From an uncultured Mediterraneibacter sp. (lineage in GTDB: Bacteria; Bacillota; Clostridia; Lachnospirales; Lachnospiraceae), in NCBI RefSeq assembly GCF_934330165.1, contig NZ_CAKRGI010000016.1:1-54425 (forward strand): a stretch of DNA of 54,425 nt, read 5' to 3'. Positions 9,014 to 17,235 of this stretch are shown here, in pieces (position 1 is the first letter of the stretch; every line of letters starts with the position of its first letter). The position numbers were made by a program, and so were the translations under genes. A model generated the notes under the pieces. The model searched no databases, was not told where the DNA came from, and saw only the letters and a list, made by a program, of their open reading frames with translations.

Positions 9014-9068
9014 AGAGATCAGATTTTTTCTGATCAGAATCCCCCGGGTGCCAGAAAGCATCCGGGGG
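9014..9068. terminator. hairpins between convergent cbiA and the SPFH module; possible terminator
   Basis: Two hairpins lie in the gap: GATCAG...CTGATC around 9017-9035, and a GC-rich one with CCCCCGGGTGC at 9041-9051 pairing with GCATCCGGGGG at 9058-9068, with one G-U pair and a six-base loop. The position between convergent genes fits a terminator, but neither strand has a clean U-run after the GC-rich stem. The rest of 8899-9109 shows nothing else I can support. Confidence 0.45.
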
Positions 9069-9109
9069 CTCGCATCAGCTGGCTTGATAATCATTCAAAT
9101 TTAAGCCGA

Positions 9110-9319
9110 TTATTTGATATCCAGTTCTATCGGTTCATCTAAATGTTCGGATACATATTTCCCATTCTTTTTCCGCTGGCGGACACATTCGGTCAATAGA
9201 TATTCAATCTGCCCATTAACGGAACGAAAATCATCTTCCGCCCAGGCTGCAATGGCATTATAAAGCTGGGCAGAGAGCCGAAGTGGAATCTGCTTTTTCT
9301 TATTATCCTTTTCAGCCAT
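9110..9319 (-). CDS. small ribbon-helix-helix (Arc-like) protein linked to the SPFH gene
   Basis: A 69-residue protein with [32 protein letters not shown] at about residues 11-42, the short strand, helix, turn and helix of an Arc/MetJ-type DNA-binding domain; the tail is charged. It starts 5 bases after the SPFH stop codon and has only a distant AGGAAG ribosome site, so translation is probably coupled to the SPFH gene. An Arc-like small gene directly behind an SPFH gene is a recurrent Firmicute pairing. DNA binding is inferred; a possible target is the TGATATCA pair in front of the SPFH gene. No toxin partner is visible. Confidence 0.75.
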   Translation of the reverse strand: MAEKDNKKKQIPLRLSAQLYNAIAAWAEDDFRSVNGQIEYLLTECVRQRKKNGKYVSEHLDEPIELDIK

Positions 9320-9324
9320 AAGAA

Positions 9325-10365
9325 TTAATAAAGACTTCCTGAATTAATGATCGGCTGGGTGTCGTGGTTGCCGCAGAGAACAACGAGCAGATTGGATACC
9401 ATTGCAGCTTTTCGTTCTTCATCCAGTTCTACTACACCCTTTTCATTTAACTGGTCTAAAGCCATTTCAACCATTCCGACAGCACCGTCAACGATCATCT
9501 TTCTTGCATCAATGATCGCAGATGCCTGTTGACGCTGAAGCATTACGGCAGCGATTTCCGGGGCATAAGCAAGGTAAGTGATGCGGGCTTCAATAATCTC
9601 AAGTCCTGCATCGGCTACTTTTTTCTGAATCTCATCACGGATTCTTGCCGCTACGATCTCACTGGAGCCGCGAAGACTTCCTTCATCTGCCTGACCGTCT
9701 CCGGTTGTATCGACATCAGGGGCTGTGTCATAAGGATAGATCCGCACGATATTGCGTAAAGCACCGTCGCACTGGAGAGAAAGATATTCCTTATAATTAT
9801 CTACATTGAATACTGCTTTTGCAGTATCCACAACACGCCACGTAACAGCAATTCCGATCTCGACTGGATTACCAAGGCAGTCGTTGATCTTCTGTCGTGA
9901 ATTATTCAGAGTCATGATCTTCAAAGAAATTTTCTTATTGGAAGATTCATCTGAAATGGAAAGACTATTGCTGCCTAAGAGGCTTGCGATAGAAGTATCT
10001 TTTTTAGAGTGATTGTCTACATCACCGCTCTGGCTTAATTTTGTCTTTGCAGCAGGATTGACTCCGATAGAGAATGGATTTACAAAATAGAATCCTGAAT
10101 CTTTCAGAGAGCCGATATACTTTCCAAAAAGAGTGAGGACAAGTGCTTCCTGTGGCTTTAATACTTTCAGTCCGGCAAAAGGAATCCATCCAAGAACTAA
10201 CCAGATAATGCTGAGAACCAGTCCGGTTATATTGAGTGGCGTGATGGCATTGCTCATAGAAACAGATGACAGGACGCAGACTGCAACCGCTGCAAGATAA
10301 AGCAGAGAGGTAAGCAGCAGAACTGCCATACCATTTTTTTTGGTTGTTAAGATTTTTTCTTCCAT
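9325..10365 (-). CDS. SPFH/Band-7 domain membrane protein
   Basis: A 346-residue protein of the stomatin/prohibitin/flotillin superfamily. Two hydrophobic segments near the N-terminus (about residues 14-35 and 44-66) anchor it, followed by the Band-7 domain from [23 protein letters not shown] (about 68-90, shown here only as a region) through [15 protein letters not shown] and the helical part ending around [22 protein letters not shown]. The C-terminal [22 protein letters not shown] is typical of the bacterial subgroup. Such proteins oligomerise at the membrane; the cellular role here is unknown. A strong AAGGAGGG site precedes the start. It forms a two-gene unit with the Arc-like gene. Confidence 0.85.
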   Translation of the reverse strand: MEEKILTTKKNGMAVLLLTSLLYLAAVAVCVLSSVSMSNAITPLNITGLVLSIIWLVLGWIPFAGLKVLKPQEALVLTLFGKYIGSLKDSGFYFVNPFSIGVNPAAKTKLSQSGDVDNHSKKDTSIASLLGSNSLSISDESSNKKISLKIMTLNNSRQKINDCLGNPVEIGIAVTWRVVDTAKAVFNVDNYKEYLSLQCDGALRNIVRIYPYDTAPDVDTTGDGQADEGSLRGSSEIVAARIRDEIQKKVADAGLEIIEARITYLAYAPEIAAVMLQRQQASAIIDARKMIVDGAVGMVEMALDQLNEKGVVELDEERKAAMVSNLLVVLCGNHDTQPIINSGSLY

Positions 10366-10397
10366 AAAAACCCTCCTTAATATAAAAAGAATTTATT

Positions 10398-10435
10398 TGA
10401 TATCATTATGATATCATCTTTTGGAGGAAAGTCAA
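10398..10435 (-). promoter_or_regulatory. SPFH promoter overlapping a double TGATATCA site
   Basis: On the minus strand, -35 TTGACT (10430-10435) and -10 TATCAT (10408-10413) are 16 bases apart. Two perfect 8-base palindromes TGATATCA lie at 10398-10405 and 10409-10416, three bases apart; the second covers the -10. This looks like an operator. The binding protein is unknown; the Arc-like product encoded downstream is a candidate by context only. Confidence 0.55.
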
Positions 10436-10494
10436 TATATTTTGATTATCTATACAAAAAAACTGTTTATGGTAACAAAAGCTGATTATCAAAA

Positions 10495-10558
10495 CAAAAA
10501 AGCTATGGAAAATGAAATTTTGAGAGGTTATCTCATTTTCATTTCCATAGCTTTTTTG
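10495..10558 (-). terminator. rho-independent terminator of pckA
   Basis: A long interrupted hairpin: AAAAAAGCTATGG on the left pairs with CCATAGCTTTTTT on the right, with a further imperfect inner stem closing on GAGA-GGTTA-TCTC. Read on the minus strand it follows the pckA stop by about 65 bases and ends in a T-run. The A-run on the other side makes it potentially bidirectional. Confidence 0.85.
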
Positions 10559-10622
10559 CGTATTATATTCTATTCATCCATAAAATGGAAAATCAGAATC
10601 ATCTCAGGCTGTTGCCAGATTC

Positions 10623-12227
10623 TTATAACTGAGGACCAGCAGCAACCAGTGCTTTACCGGCTTCATTTCCTTCGTATTTAGCGAAGTTCTTGATAAATCT
10701 CTCAGCAAGATCTTTTGCCTTAACATCCCACTCAGAAGCGTCAGCGTATGTGTCGCGAGGATCAAGGATTCCTGTATCAACACCCTCAAGCTCTGTAGGT
10801 ACTTCAAAGTTGAAGTATGGGATTGTCTTTGTAGAAGCATTGTTGATAGCTCCGTTCAGGATTGCGTCGATGATTCCACGAGTATCTTTAATGGAGATAC
10901 GCTTTCCTGTTCCGTTCCATCCTGTATTTACAAGGTAAGCCTTAGCTCCGCTCTTCTCCATCTTCTTAACAAGCTCTTCTGCATATTTTGTAGGATGCAG
11001 TTCAAGGAATGCCTGTCCGAAGCAAGCTGAGAATGTTGGTGTAGGCTCTGTGATTCCACGCTCTGTTCCGGCAAGTTTTGCTGTAAATCCAGACAGGAAA
11101 TAGTACTGAGTCTGATCTGCTGACAGGATAGAAACCGGAGGAAGTACTCCGAATGCATCTGCTGACAGGAAGATTACGTTCTTAGCTGCCGGTGCAGAAG
11201 AAATCGGGCGAACGATATTCTTAATATGGTTGATCGGGTAAGATACACGAGTATTCTCTGTTACGCTCTTGTCAGCGAAATCGATCTTTCCATTCTCGTC
11301 CAGTGTAACGTTCTCAAGAAGAGCGTTACGAACGATTGCATTGTAGATGTCCGGCTCAGATTCTTTGTCAAGGTTGATAACCTTAGCGTAGCATCCACCC
11401 TCAAAGTTGAATACGCCGTTGTCATCCCAGCCATGCTCGTCATCACCGATGAGGAGTCTCTTAGGATCTGTAGAAAGTGTTGTCTTACCTGTTCCTGACA
11501 GACCAAAGAAGATTGCTGTATTCTCACCGTTCAGGTCTGTATTAGCTGAGCAGTGCATGGAAGCCATTCCCTTCAGTGGAAGGAAGTAGTTCATCATGGA
11601 GAACATACCTTTCTTCATTTCTCCACCGTACCATGTATTTACGATAACCTGCTCTTTGCTTGTGATGTTGAACATTACGGCTGTCTCAGAATTAAGTCCG
11701 AGTTCCTTGTAGTTTTCAACCTTTGCCTTGGAAGCATTGTAAACAACGAAATCTGGTTCGAAGTTTTCAAGCTCTTCTGCTGTAGGCTGGATGAACATAT
11801 TTGTTACGAAGTGTGCCTGCCATGCAACTTCAACGATAAAACGGATTGCCATACGAGTATCTTTATTAGCTCCGCAGAATGCATCTACAACGAAAAGTCT
11901 CTTATTGGAGAGCTCTTTAATTGCAAGATCTTTTACAGCAGCCCAGGCTTCCTGAGTAGCCGGGTGGTTGTCGTTCTTGTATTCGTCGGATGTCCACCAA
12001 ACTGTATCTTTGGAGTTCTCATCCATAACGATGAATTTATCTTTAGGGGAACGACCAGTGTATACACCTGTCATTACGTTCACTGCACCAAGTTCACTTT
12101 CCTGACCTTTTTCGTAGCCTTCCAGCTCAGGTTTCGTCTCTTCTTCAAATAACATCTCATAAGAAGGATTGTATACAACCTCTGTAGTTCCGGTAATGCC
12201 ATACTTACTTAAATCAATTTTTGCCAT
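10623..12227 (-). CDS. pckA: phosphoenolpyruvate carboxykinase (ATP)
   Basis: Interconverts oxaloacetate + ATP and phosphoenolpyruvate + CO2 + ADP; in anaerobic gut Firmicutes it can run in the carboxylating direction. The 534-residue protein contains the family signature [17 protein letters not shown] with its P-loop (about residues 240-256), [20 protein letters not shown] (about 260-279) for metal and substrate binding, the N-terminal [10 protein letters not shown] (arginine for oxaloacetate) and [11 protein letters not shown] near the C-terminus. Normal full length. It stands alone on the minus strand between the two cobalamin operons, with its own promoter and terminator. Confidence 0.98.
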   Translation of the reverse strand: MAKIDLSKYGITGTTEVVYNPSYEMLFEEETKPELEGYEKGQESELGAVNVMTGVYTGRSPKDKFIVMDENSKDTVWWTSDEYKNDNHPATQEAWAAVKDLAIKELSNKRLFVVDAFCGANKDTRMAIRFIVEVAWQAHFVTNMFIQPTAEELENFEPDFVVYNASKAKVENYKELGLNSETAVMFNITSKEQVIVNTWYGGEMKKGMFSMMNYFLPLKGMASMHCSANTDLNGENTAIFFGLSGTGKTTLSTDPKRLLIGDDEHGWDDNGVFNFEGGCYAKVINLDKESEPDIYNAIVRNALLENVTLDENGKIDFADKSVTENTRVSYPINHIKNIVRPISSAPAAKNVIFLSADAFGVLPPVSILSADQTQYYFLSGFTAKLAGTERGITEPTPTFSACFGQAFLELHPTKYAEELVKKMEKSGAKAYLVNTGWNGTGKRISIKDTRGIIDAILNGAINNASTKTIPYFNFEVPTELEGVDTGILDPRDTYADASEWDVKAKDLAERFIKNFAKYEGNEAGKALVAAGPQL

Positions 12228-12300
12228 CTTACATTTACCTCTTTCTTTATAGTAATATAGAACTTTTCTGCAAATGCAGCCGTTACAATATCCTTTTCTA

Positions 12301-12328
12301 ATTATACATATTATAGGGATAAAATCAA
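12301..12328 (-). promoter_or_regulatory. pckA promoter
   Basis: On the minus strand, -35 TTGATT (12323-12328) and -10 TATAAT (12301-12306) are separated by 16 bases, about 75 bases before the pckA start. The 5' leader holds a small CTGCA-AA-TGCAG hairpin (12269-12280). In the 322-base gap between pckA and cobT, the only other elements I see are an extended -10 (TGGTAGAAT, 12459-12467) and the leader ORF before cobT. Confidence 0.6.
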
Positions 12329-12498
12329 CAAGAATCCTGTAAAATTTTTAACAAAGAGAATGAAAAAAGTAGAAATAAATTCTAAAATTTTTCAAAAAAG
12401 TAAGGAGTCCTGTGAAAAAGAAACCTTGATTTTAAGTATATCGCAATTGCTTATTTTATGGTAGAATAGCGGAGAAATCCCAGGAAGGAGAGTCCTCA

Positions 12499-12537
12499 GT
12501 GAAAAAGTTACTTAAAATCAGAGATAGTATTTGCTGA
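12499..12537 (+). CDS. possible 12-codon leader peptide before cobT
   Basis: A strong AAGGAGAG site (12485-12492) is placed six bases before a GTG at 12499, which opens a short frame encoding MKKLLKIRDSIC and stopping at 12535-12537. The cobT ATG follows 12 bases later and has only a weak A-rich ribosome site. The good ribosome site therefore serves the short frame, not cobT, and cobT may be translated by re-initiation. Whether the peptide is made is unknown. Confidence 0.35.
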   Translation: MKKLLKIRDSIC

Positions 12538-12549
12538 AAAAAGAAAAAT

Positions 12550-13617
12550 ATGCTGGAAAAATTTTTAAATGAGAAGTTGGAAAAAATAAAGCCACTGGAT
12601 GTGGAAAGTATGAGGCAGGCGGAAGAACGTTGGAAGACGGTTGCAAAGCCGCTGCACAGTCTGGGAAAGCTGGAAGAGGCAGTGATCCGGATGGCGGGCA
12701 TCCGGGAAGATGCGGATTTTATAATGAAGAAAAAAGGTCTGGTGATCTTCTGTGCGGATAATGGAGTGGTGGCAGAAGGGGTGACGCAGACGGGGCAGGA
12801 AGTGACTGCGATCGTTGCGGATAACTTCACAAAGGGTGCAACGAGTGTGTGTATTATGGCAGAAAGAGCCGGTGTGGATGTCCTGCCGGTCGACATAGGA
12901 ATGGCGGTCGATGTTGCTTCTCTGACCGATCCCTCCAAAAAGATCAGTTACGGGACAGAAAATATGGTCCACGGTCCGGCGATGACGCGGGAGCAGGCAA
13001 TCCGAGCCATTCTGACCGGGATCGAGATCGCAGGTGAACGAAAAGCAGAGGGGTATGATCTGCTGGCAACCGGTGAGATGGGAATTGGAAATACGACGAC
13101 CAGCAGTGCAGTTGCTTCTGTATTGCTTGGAAAAAATGCAGAGGAAGTAACGGGCAGAGGAGCAGGATTAAGTTCGGAAGGATTGAAAAGAAAGATCCGG
13201 GTGATCCGGCAGGCACTGGAAAAAAATGATCCGGATCCCGGTGACGTGCTGGATGTAGTGGCAAAGGTCGGAGGATATGATATTGCCGGAATGTGCGGAC
13301 TTTTTTTAGGTGGTGCAATCTATCGGATTCCGGTGTTGATCGATGGATTTATTTCCTCAGTCGCAGCACTCTGTGCAGTCAGGCTGTCACCGCTTGCTGG
13401 GAAATATCTGTTTGCGTCCCACTGCTCAAAGGAGCCGGGAGGAAAGATGGTGCTGGATGCTCTGGGAATGTCAGCCATGATCGGGTGTGATCTGTCACTA
13501 GGAGAAGGAAGCGGTGCGGTTGCGGCGGTCCCTCTTCTGGAAATGGGACTGGATGTATATCGGAAAATGAGTACCTTTGAAGAGATTCAGGTAGAACAGT
13601 ATCAGGAGTTAAAATAG
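12550..13617 (+). CDS. cobT: nicotinate-nucleotide--dimethylbenzimidazole phosphoribosyltransferase
   Basis: Activates the lower-ligand base by transferring phosphoribose from nicotinate mononucleotide, giving alpha-ribazole phosphate. The 355-residue protein starts as the family does (IKPLDVESMRQAEERW, then KPLHSLGKLEEAV), has FCADNGVVAEGVTQTGQEV (about residues 64-82), a glycine-rich TGEMGIGNTTTSSAV segment (about 175-189), TGRGAGLSSEGLKRK and the C-terminal LSLGEGSGAVAAVPLLEMGL, which holds the catalytic glutamate. First gene of the second cobalamin operon, probably downstream of a short leader ORF. Confidence 0.97.
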   Translation: MLEKFLNEKLEKIKPLDVESMRQAEERWKTVAKPLHSLGKLEEAVIRMAGIREDADFIMKKKGLVIFCADNGVVAEGVTQTGQEVTAIVADNFTKGATSVCIMAERAGVDVLPVDIGMAVDVASLTDPSKKISYGTENMVHGPAMTREQAIRAILTGIEIAGERKAEGYDLLATGEMGIGNTTTSSAVASVLLGKNAEEVTGRGAGLSSEGLKRKIRVIRQALEKNDPDPGDVLDVVAKVGGYDIAGMCGLFLGGAIYRIPVLIDGFISSVAALCAVRLSPLAGKYLFASHCSKEPGGKMVLDALGMSAMIGCDLSLGEGSGAVAAVPLLEMGLDVYRKMSTFEEIQVEQYQELK

Positions 13618-13628
13618 GAGTTAAGAAA

Positions 13629-14384
13629 ATGTGGATCTTCAGTTCACTGATCATTGCGATTGCAATGTATTCAAAAATTCCCATGCCACAGGCAGAGTGG
13701 AATGAAAAAAATATGAGATATGCGATGTGCTTTTTCCCGGTTGTGGGAGTGGTGATCGGAGCTTCAGAATTTGTGGCAGGGTATGTACTTCTTCACTGGC
13801 TGCATTGTAAACCGTTGCTTTTTTCGGTGGTTATGACGCTGATTCCGGTGCTGATCACGGGCGGGATCCATCTTGACGGTTTTGCAGATACAGTGGATGC
13901 CATGAGTTCTTATGCAGAACGGGAAAGACGGCTTGAAATATTAAAAGATCCGCATACGGGAGCATTTGCCATTATTGGACTTTGCTGCTATTTCCTGGCA
14001 AATGTCGGAATATGGAGTGAAATAGGCGAGAAGAAATTACTGGTCGCCTGTTGTATTTTCGCATTTTCCAGAGCTATGAGCGGACTGGCAGTAGTCAGTT
14101 TCAAAGCTGCAAAGAACAGCGGATTGCTGCGGACATTTCAGGATGGAGCAGCAAAGCGGAGAGTCAGAGTGGTTATGATGCTGTGGGCAGTACTGACGGC
14201 TTTTATTCTGCTGAAAATTTCACCAGCAGCAGGGACTGCAGCGTTGGCGATGGGAATCGCAATCTATGTCTATTATTATTTATTCAGCAGAAAATATTTT
14301 GGTGGAACGACCGGAGATCTTGCAGGATATTTTCTGCAGCTTTGTGAGTTGGGGATGCTTGCGGGAATTATGCTTGCAGGATAA
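13629..14384 (+). CDS. cobS: adenosylcobinamide-GDP ribazoletransferase (cobalamin synthase)
   Basis: Joins adenosylcobinamide-GDP to alpha-ribazole (phosphate) at the membrane, the nucleotide-loop joining step. The 251-residue integral membrane protein has the family's SKIPMPQAEW start, GGIHLDGFADTVDAMSSYAERERRLEILKDPHTGAFA (region about residues 77-113) with the conserved aspartates, and GGTTGDLAGYFLQLCE near the C-terminus; several hydrophobic helices lie between. Its AGGAG site overlaps the cobT stop region, so the two genes are coupled. Confidence 0.96.
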   Translation: MWIFSSLIIAIAMYSKIPMPQAEWNEKNMRYAMCFFPVVGVVIGASEFVAGYVLLHWLHCKPLLFSVVMTLIPVLITGGIHLDGFADTVDAMSSYAERERRLEILKDPHTGAFAIIGLCCYFLANVGIWSEIGEKKLLVACCIFAFSRAMSGLAVVSFKAAKNSGLLRTFQDGAAKRRVRVVMMLWAVLTAFILLKISPAAGTAALAMGIAIYVYYYLFSRKYFGGTTGDLAGYFLQLCELGMLAGIMLAG

Positions 14385-14400
14385 AAGATAAGGAGAAAAA

Positions 14401-15000
14401 ATGGAACTTATATGGATCAGACATTTGCAGACACCGGGAAATGAAAAGCGACAATATATAGGAAGTACGGACGAACCATTGTCAGAGAAGACAGTAGAAG
14501 GTTTTTTGAAAAATCCTGCAGAATATTCTGAAGTGGAGCGGGTGATCTGTAGTCCGATGCTTCGCTGTATTCAGACAGCAGAACTGATGTTTCCGGGAAC
14601 GGAACGAAAGACCGAGCCGAGGTTAAGAGAGTGTGATTTCGGACAGTTTGAAGGAAAGACGTATGAAGAACTGAAGTCTGTACCGAAGTATATTGCATGG
14701 CTGAAATCGAATGGTACGATTCCATTTCCGGGTGGGGAAGAACAGAGCGTTTTCCGCAGAAGGAGCGTGGAAGGTGCGATTGAGCAGATCGAATGGCTGA
14801 TTGAAAAAAAGGTACAGCGGGCGGCTTTTGTAGTACATGGAGGCACGATCATGGCAGTATTTGAACAACTTGCAGAAGAAAAGAAGAATTTTTATGACTG
14901 GCAGGTGGGTAACGGTAGTGGATATCGGGTGATAATTGACGAAAAAGAGTGGAAAACCGGTAATAAAAAGCTGCGGAAGGTGGAAAAGTTATGGGATTAG
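14401..15000 (+). CDS. cobC: histidine phosphatase family protein, probable alpha-ribazole phosphatase
   Basis: Expected to remove phosphate from alpha-ribazole-5'-phosphate (or adenosylcobalamin-5'-phosphate). The 199-residue protein has the phosphoglycerate-mutase-like layout: WIRHLQTPGNEKRQYIG at about residues 5-21, CSPMLRCIQTAEL (about 50-62), LRECDFGQFEGKTYEEL (about 78-94) and FVVHGGTIMAVFEQL (about 142-156). The phospho-histidine and second histidine are present, but the usual RHG reads RHL. Place in the operon between cobS and cbiB supports the cobalamin role. AAGGAG ribosome site; overlaps cbiB by 10 bases. Confidence 0.85.
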   Translation: MELIWIRHLQTPGNEKRQYIGSTDEPLSEKTVEGFLKNPAEYSEVERVICSPMLRCIQTAELMFPGTERKTEPRLRECDFGQFEGKTYEELKSVPKYIAWLKSNGTIPFPGGEEQSVFRRRSVEGAIEQIEWLIEKKVQRAAFVVHGGTIMAVFEQLAEEKKNFYDWQVGNGSGYRVIIDEKEWKTGNKKLRKVEKLWD

Positions 15001-15953
15001 TTTCGCTGGGAGCGTGTGTAGCGGGATTTGTACTGGATTTTATTTTTGGTGATCCTGTCTGGCTGTATCATCCGGTACGGCTGATCGGAAAGTGGATCAC
15101 GTTTCTGGAGAAGCTGCTCCGAAGAAAGACGGGAGAAAAAGGACAGATTGCTGCAGGAGGAATCTTATGGATTCTGACGGTTGCAGTGGTATATGGTGTG
15201 ACGGCAGGGATCTTGTGGATCGTACGGAAATGGAGTCCGGCAGCAGGATTCATACTGGAGACATTCTGGTGCTATCAGATTTTTGCAGCCAGATGTCTTG
15301 TCAGCGAAAGCGGAAAGGTTTATGAGCGGTTAAAAGAAAAAGATCTGCCAGGATCGAGAAAGGCAGTTTCGATGATCGTCGGAAGAGATACGGAAAATCT
15401 GAGCTTTGAAGGAGTGACGAAGGCGGCTGTAGAGACCGTTGCGGAAAATACTTCCGATGGAGTGACCGCACCGCTTCTGTATCTGCTTCTGGGAGGTGCA
15501 CCACTGGGATTTTTATATAAGGCAGTGAACACGATGGATTCGATGTTGGGGTATAAAAATGAAACATATCTTTATTTTGGAAGAATCCCTGCGAAAATGG
15601 ATGATCTTTTCAATTATATTCCGGCAAGACTGACGGCATGGTTTATGGTACTGGCGTCTTTTCTGACCGGGCTGAATGGAAAGAATGCGTGGAAGATCTA
15701 CCGAAGAGACTGCCGAAAGCATGCGAGTCCTAATTCGGCACAGTCAGAAGCGGTCTGTGCCGGGGCATTGGATGTGCAACTGGCAGGAGATGCGGTATAT
15801 TTTGGCAAGATCCACAAAAAGGAATTTATCGGAGACCCATTCCGCAAGATCGAGGCGGAAGACATTCCAAGGGCAGGAAGGCTGATGTATGTGACGACGG
15901 TTCTGATGCTGCTTGTATTTGGCGGAATCAAATTACTGATCTGTTTGCTGTAG
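14991..15953 (+). CDS. cbiB: adenosylcobinamide-phosphate synthase
   Basis: Attaches aminopropanol phosphate (or the free amino alcohol) to adenosylcobyric acid; integral membrane protein. The 320-residue chain has the family opening FVLDFIFGDPVWLYHPVRLIG (region about residues 12-32), IVGRDTENLSFEGVTKAAVE (about 129-148), ENTSDGVTAPLLYLLLGGAP, and NTMDSMLGYKNETYLYFGR (about 179-197), followed by KHASPNSAQSEAVCAGALD. Several hydrophobic segments span it. It overlaps cobC by 10 bases. The amino alcohol partner enzyme cobD lies two genes on. Confidence 0.96.
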   Translation: MGLVSLGACVAGFVLDFIFGDPVWLYHPVRLIGKWITFLEKLLRRKTGEKGQIAAGGILWILTVAVVYGVTAGILWIVRKWSPAAGFILETFWCYQIFAARCLVSESGKVYERLKEKDLPGSRKAVSMIVGRDTENLSFEGVTKAAVETVAENTSDGVTAPLLYLLLGGAPLGFLYKAVNTMDSMLGYKNETYLYFGRIPAKMDDLFNYIPARLTAWFMVLASFLTGLNGKNAWKIYRRDCRKHASPNSAQSEAVCAGALDVQLAGDAVYFGKIHKKEFIGDPFRKIEAEDIPRAGRLMYVTTVLMLLVFGGIKLLICLL

Positions 15954-16181
15954 TTGGATGAATACCTGACGAGGAACAGCGTAGAATTTCATGCCCATTC
16001 AGGCTACCGGCTTGTGGGAGAATTTTATGACTGTGGTTATAAGTTCGGAAGATGGTATAATATGGTGTGGATGGAAAAGAGGATCAATACGGATCAGAAA
16101 GTACTTCCGGTAAAATGGTTCGGGGAATACCGGGAAGAACTGGAACGGTTACTGGAGCAGCAGAGAGAAGAGCAGGAGTAA
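15954..16181 (+). pseudogene. GNAT acetyltransferase remnant (C-terminal part only)
   Basis: A 75-residue frame (TTG at 15954 directly after the cbiB stop) encodes SVEFHAHSGYRLVGEF and CGYKFGRWYNMVWMEKRI, matching the last third of phosphinothricin-acetyltransferase-like GNAT enzymes: the helix and strands after the acetyl-CoA site. The N-terminal two thirds, including the pyrophosphate-binding loop, are missing, so it cannot be an active GNAT by itself. The frame is still open, and the cobD ribosome site lies in its final codons. Best read as the scar of a gene once inserted or deleted between cbiB and cobD; a translated small protein is less likely but possible. Confidence 0.7.
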
Positions 16182-16184
16182 GAG

Positions 16185-17231
16185 ATGCAGTACGCACATG
16201 GCGGAGATATTTATACATATAAAAATTTACTTGATTTTTCCATTAATGTAAATCCATTAGGACCTGCAGATGCAGTTGTTGAAGCGGCAGCCCGGTCGTT
16301 GCAGAGGATCGGAGAGTATCCCGACAGCCGGAGCAGGGAATTAAGAAATGCACTGGCAGAAAAAAAGGGACTGGAAGCAGAACGGTTTGTGATTGGAAAT
16401 GGAGCAGCAGATCTTTTATTTTCACTGGTACTGGCAGAAAAACCTCAAAAAGCAATGATCGTGATACCGGCATTTTCAGAATATGAGCAGGCTTTAAAGA
16501 CGGTAGGATGTGAAATCCTGTATCATGAAGTAAAAAAAGAAAATAATTTTCGTTTGGGAACGGATCTGACAGAAAAAATCACATCAGAACTGGATTTCTT
16601 ATTTTTATGCTCTCCGTCGAATCCGGCGGGACAGGCAGTGGAAAAGGAGTTTCTTATTAAAATAGCTGAAAAGTGTGAAAAAGAGCGGGTCAGACTGGTG
16701 CTGGATGAATGTTTTGTGCAGTTCCTGACTTCAGGGGAAGAGGCATCCATGCAGTTGGAGACCGGCAGGTTCAGGTATCTGTTCGTATTGCAGGCTTTTA
16801 CAAAAATCTATGCAGTTCCGGGAATCCGTCTTGGGTACGGGATCAGTTCTGATAAAGCACTGCTGGAACGGATGGAGACGGTACGTCAGCCGTGGAGCGT
16901 ATCAACTCCGGCACAGGCTGCGGGACTCTCAGCATTGAAGGAAGACCACAGAGAAGAGCAGACACGGCAACTGGTAAAGTCAGAGCGGGAAAGAATGGAA
17001 AAAGAACTGGAAAATCTGAGAATAGAGTACATTCCGTCGGAGGCGAACTTTCTTCTTTTTAACAGTGAGATCAACTGGTTTGAAGAGTTGAAGAAGCGGG
17101 GAATCCTGATCCGGGACTGTGCAAATTACCGGGGACTCGGGAATGGCTGGTATAGGATGGCTGTCCGGATGCCGGAAGAAAATGACCGGTTACTGGAATG
17201 TATGAAGCAGGTGTTGAACGAGAGGAGCTGA
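16185..17231 (+). CDS. cobD: L-threonine-O-3-phosphate decarboxylase (PLP-dependent)
   Basis: Makes (R)-1-amino-2-propanol O-2-phosphate, the linker between corrin ring and nucleotide loop. The 348-residue fold-type I PLP enzyme begins [20 protein letters not shown] (about residues 5-24), has [10 protein letters not shown] (about 72-81), the CSPSNPAGQ aspartate-aminotransferase motif (about 141-149), [10 protein letters not shown] with the PLP aspartate, and [16 protein letters not shown] with the likely Schiff-base lysine (about 208-223). It is close to histidinol-phosphate aminotransferase in family; the HGGD start and cobalamin context favour CobD. It follows cbiB after the GNAT remnant and is 4 bases from cbiP. 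Confidence 0.92.
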   Translation: MQYAHGGDIYTYKNLLDFSINVNPLGPADAVVEAAARSLQRIGEYPDSRSRELRNALAEKKGLEAERFVIGNGAADLLFSLVLAEKPQKAMIVIPAFSEYEQALKTVGCEILYHEVKKENNFRLGTDLTEKITSELDFLFLCSPSNPAGQAVEKEFLIKIAEKCEKERVRLVLDECFVQFLTSGEEASMQLETGRFRYLFVLQAFTKIYAVPGIRLGYGISSDKALLERMETVRQPWSVSTPAQAAGLSALKEDHREEQTRQLVKSERERMEKELENLRIEYIPSEANFLLFNSEINWFEELKKRGILIRDCANYRGLGNGWYRMAVRMPEENDRLLECMKQVLNERS

Positions 17232-17235
17232 AAAG

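Noticed and set aside
8921..9142. 73-codon plus-strand frame after cbiA
   Set aside because: It crosses the hairpins between convergent genes and overlaps the end of the ribbon-helix-helix gene; no family resemblance.
10421..10681. 86-codon plus-strand frame over the pckA terminator
   Set aside because: It runs through a terminator hairpin and into pckA on the other strand, with AT-rich composition and no ribosome site.
11553..12152. 199-codon plus-strand frame inside pckA
   Set aside because: Antisense shadow of a full-length, well-recognised pckA.
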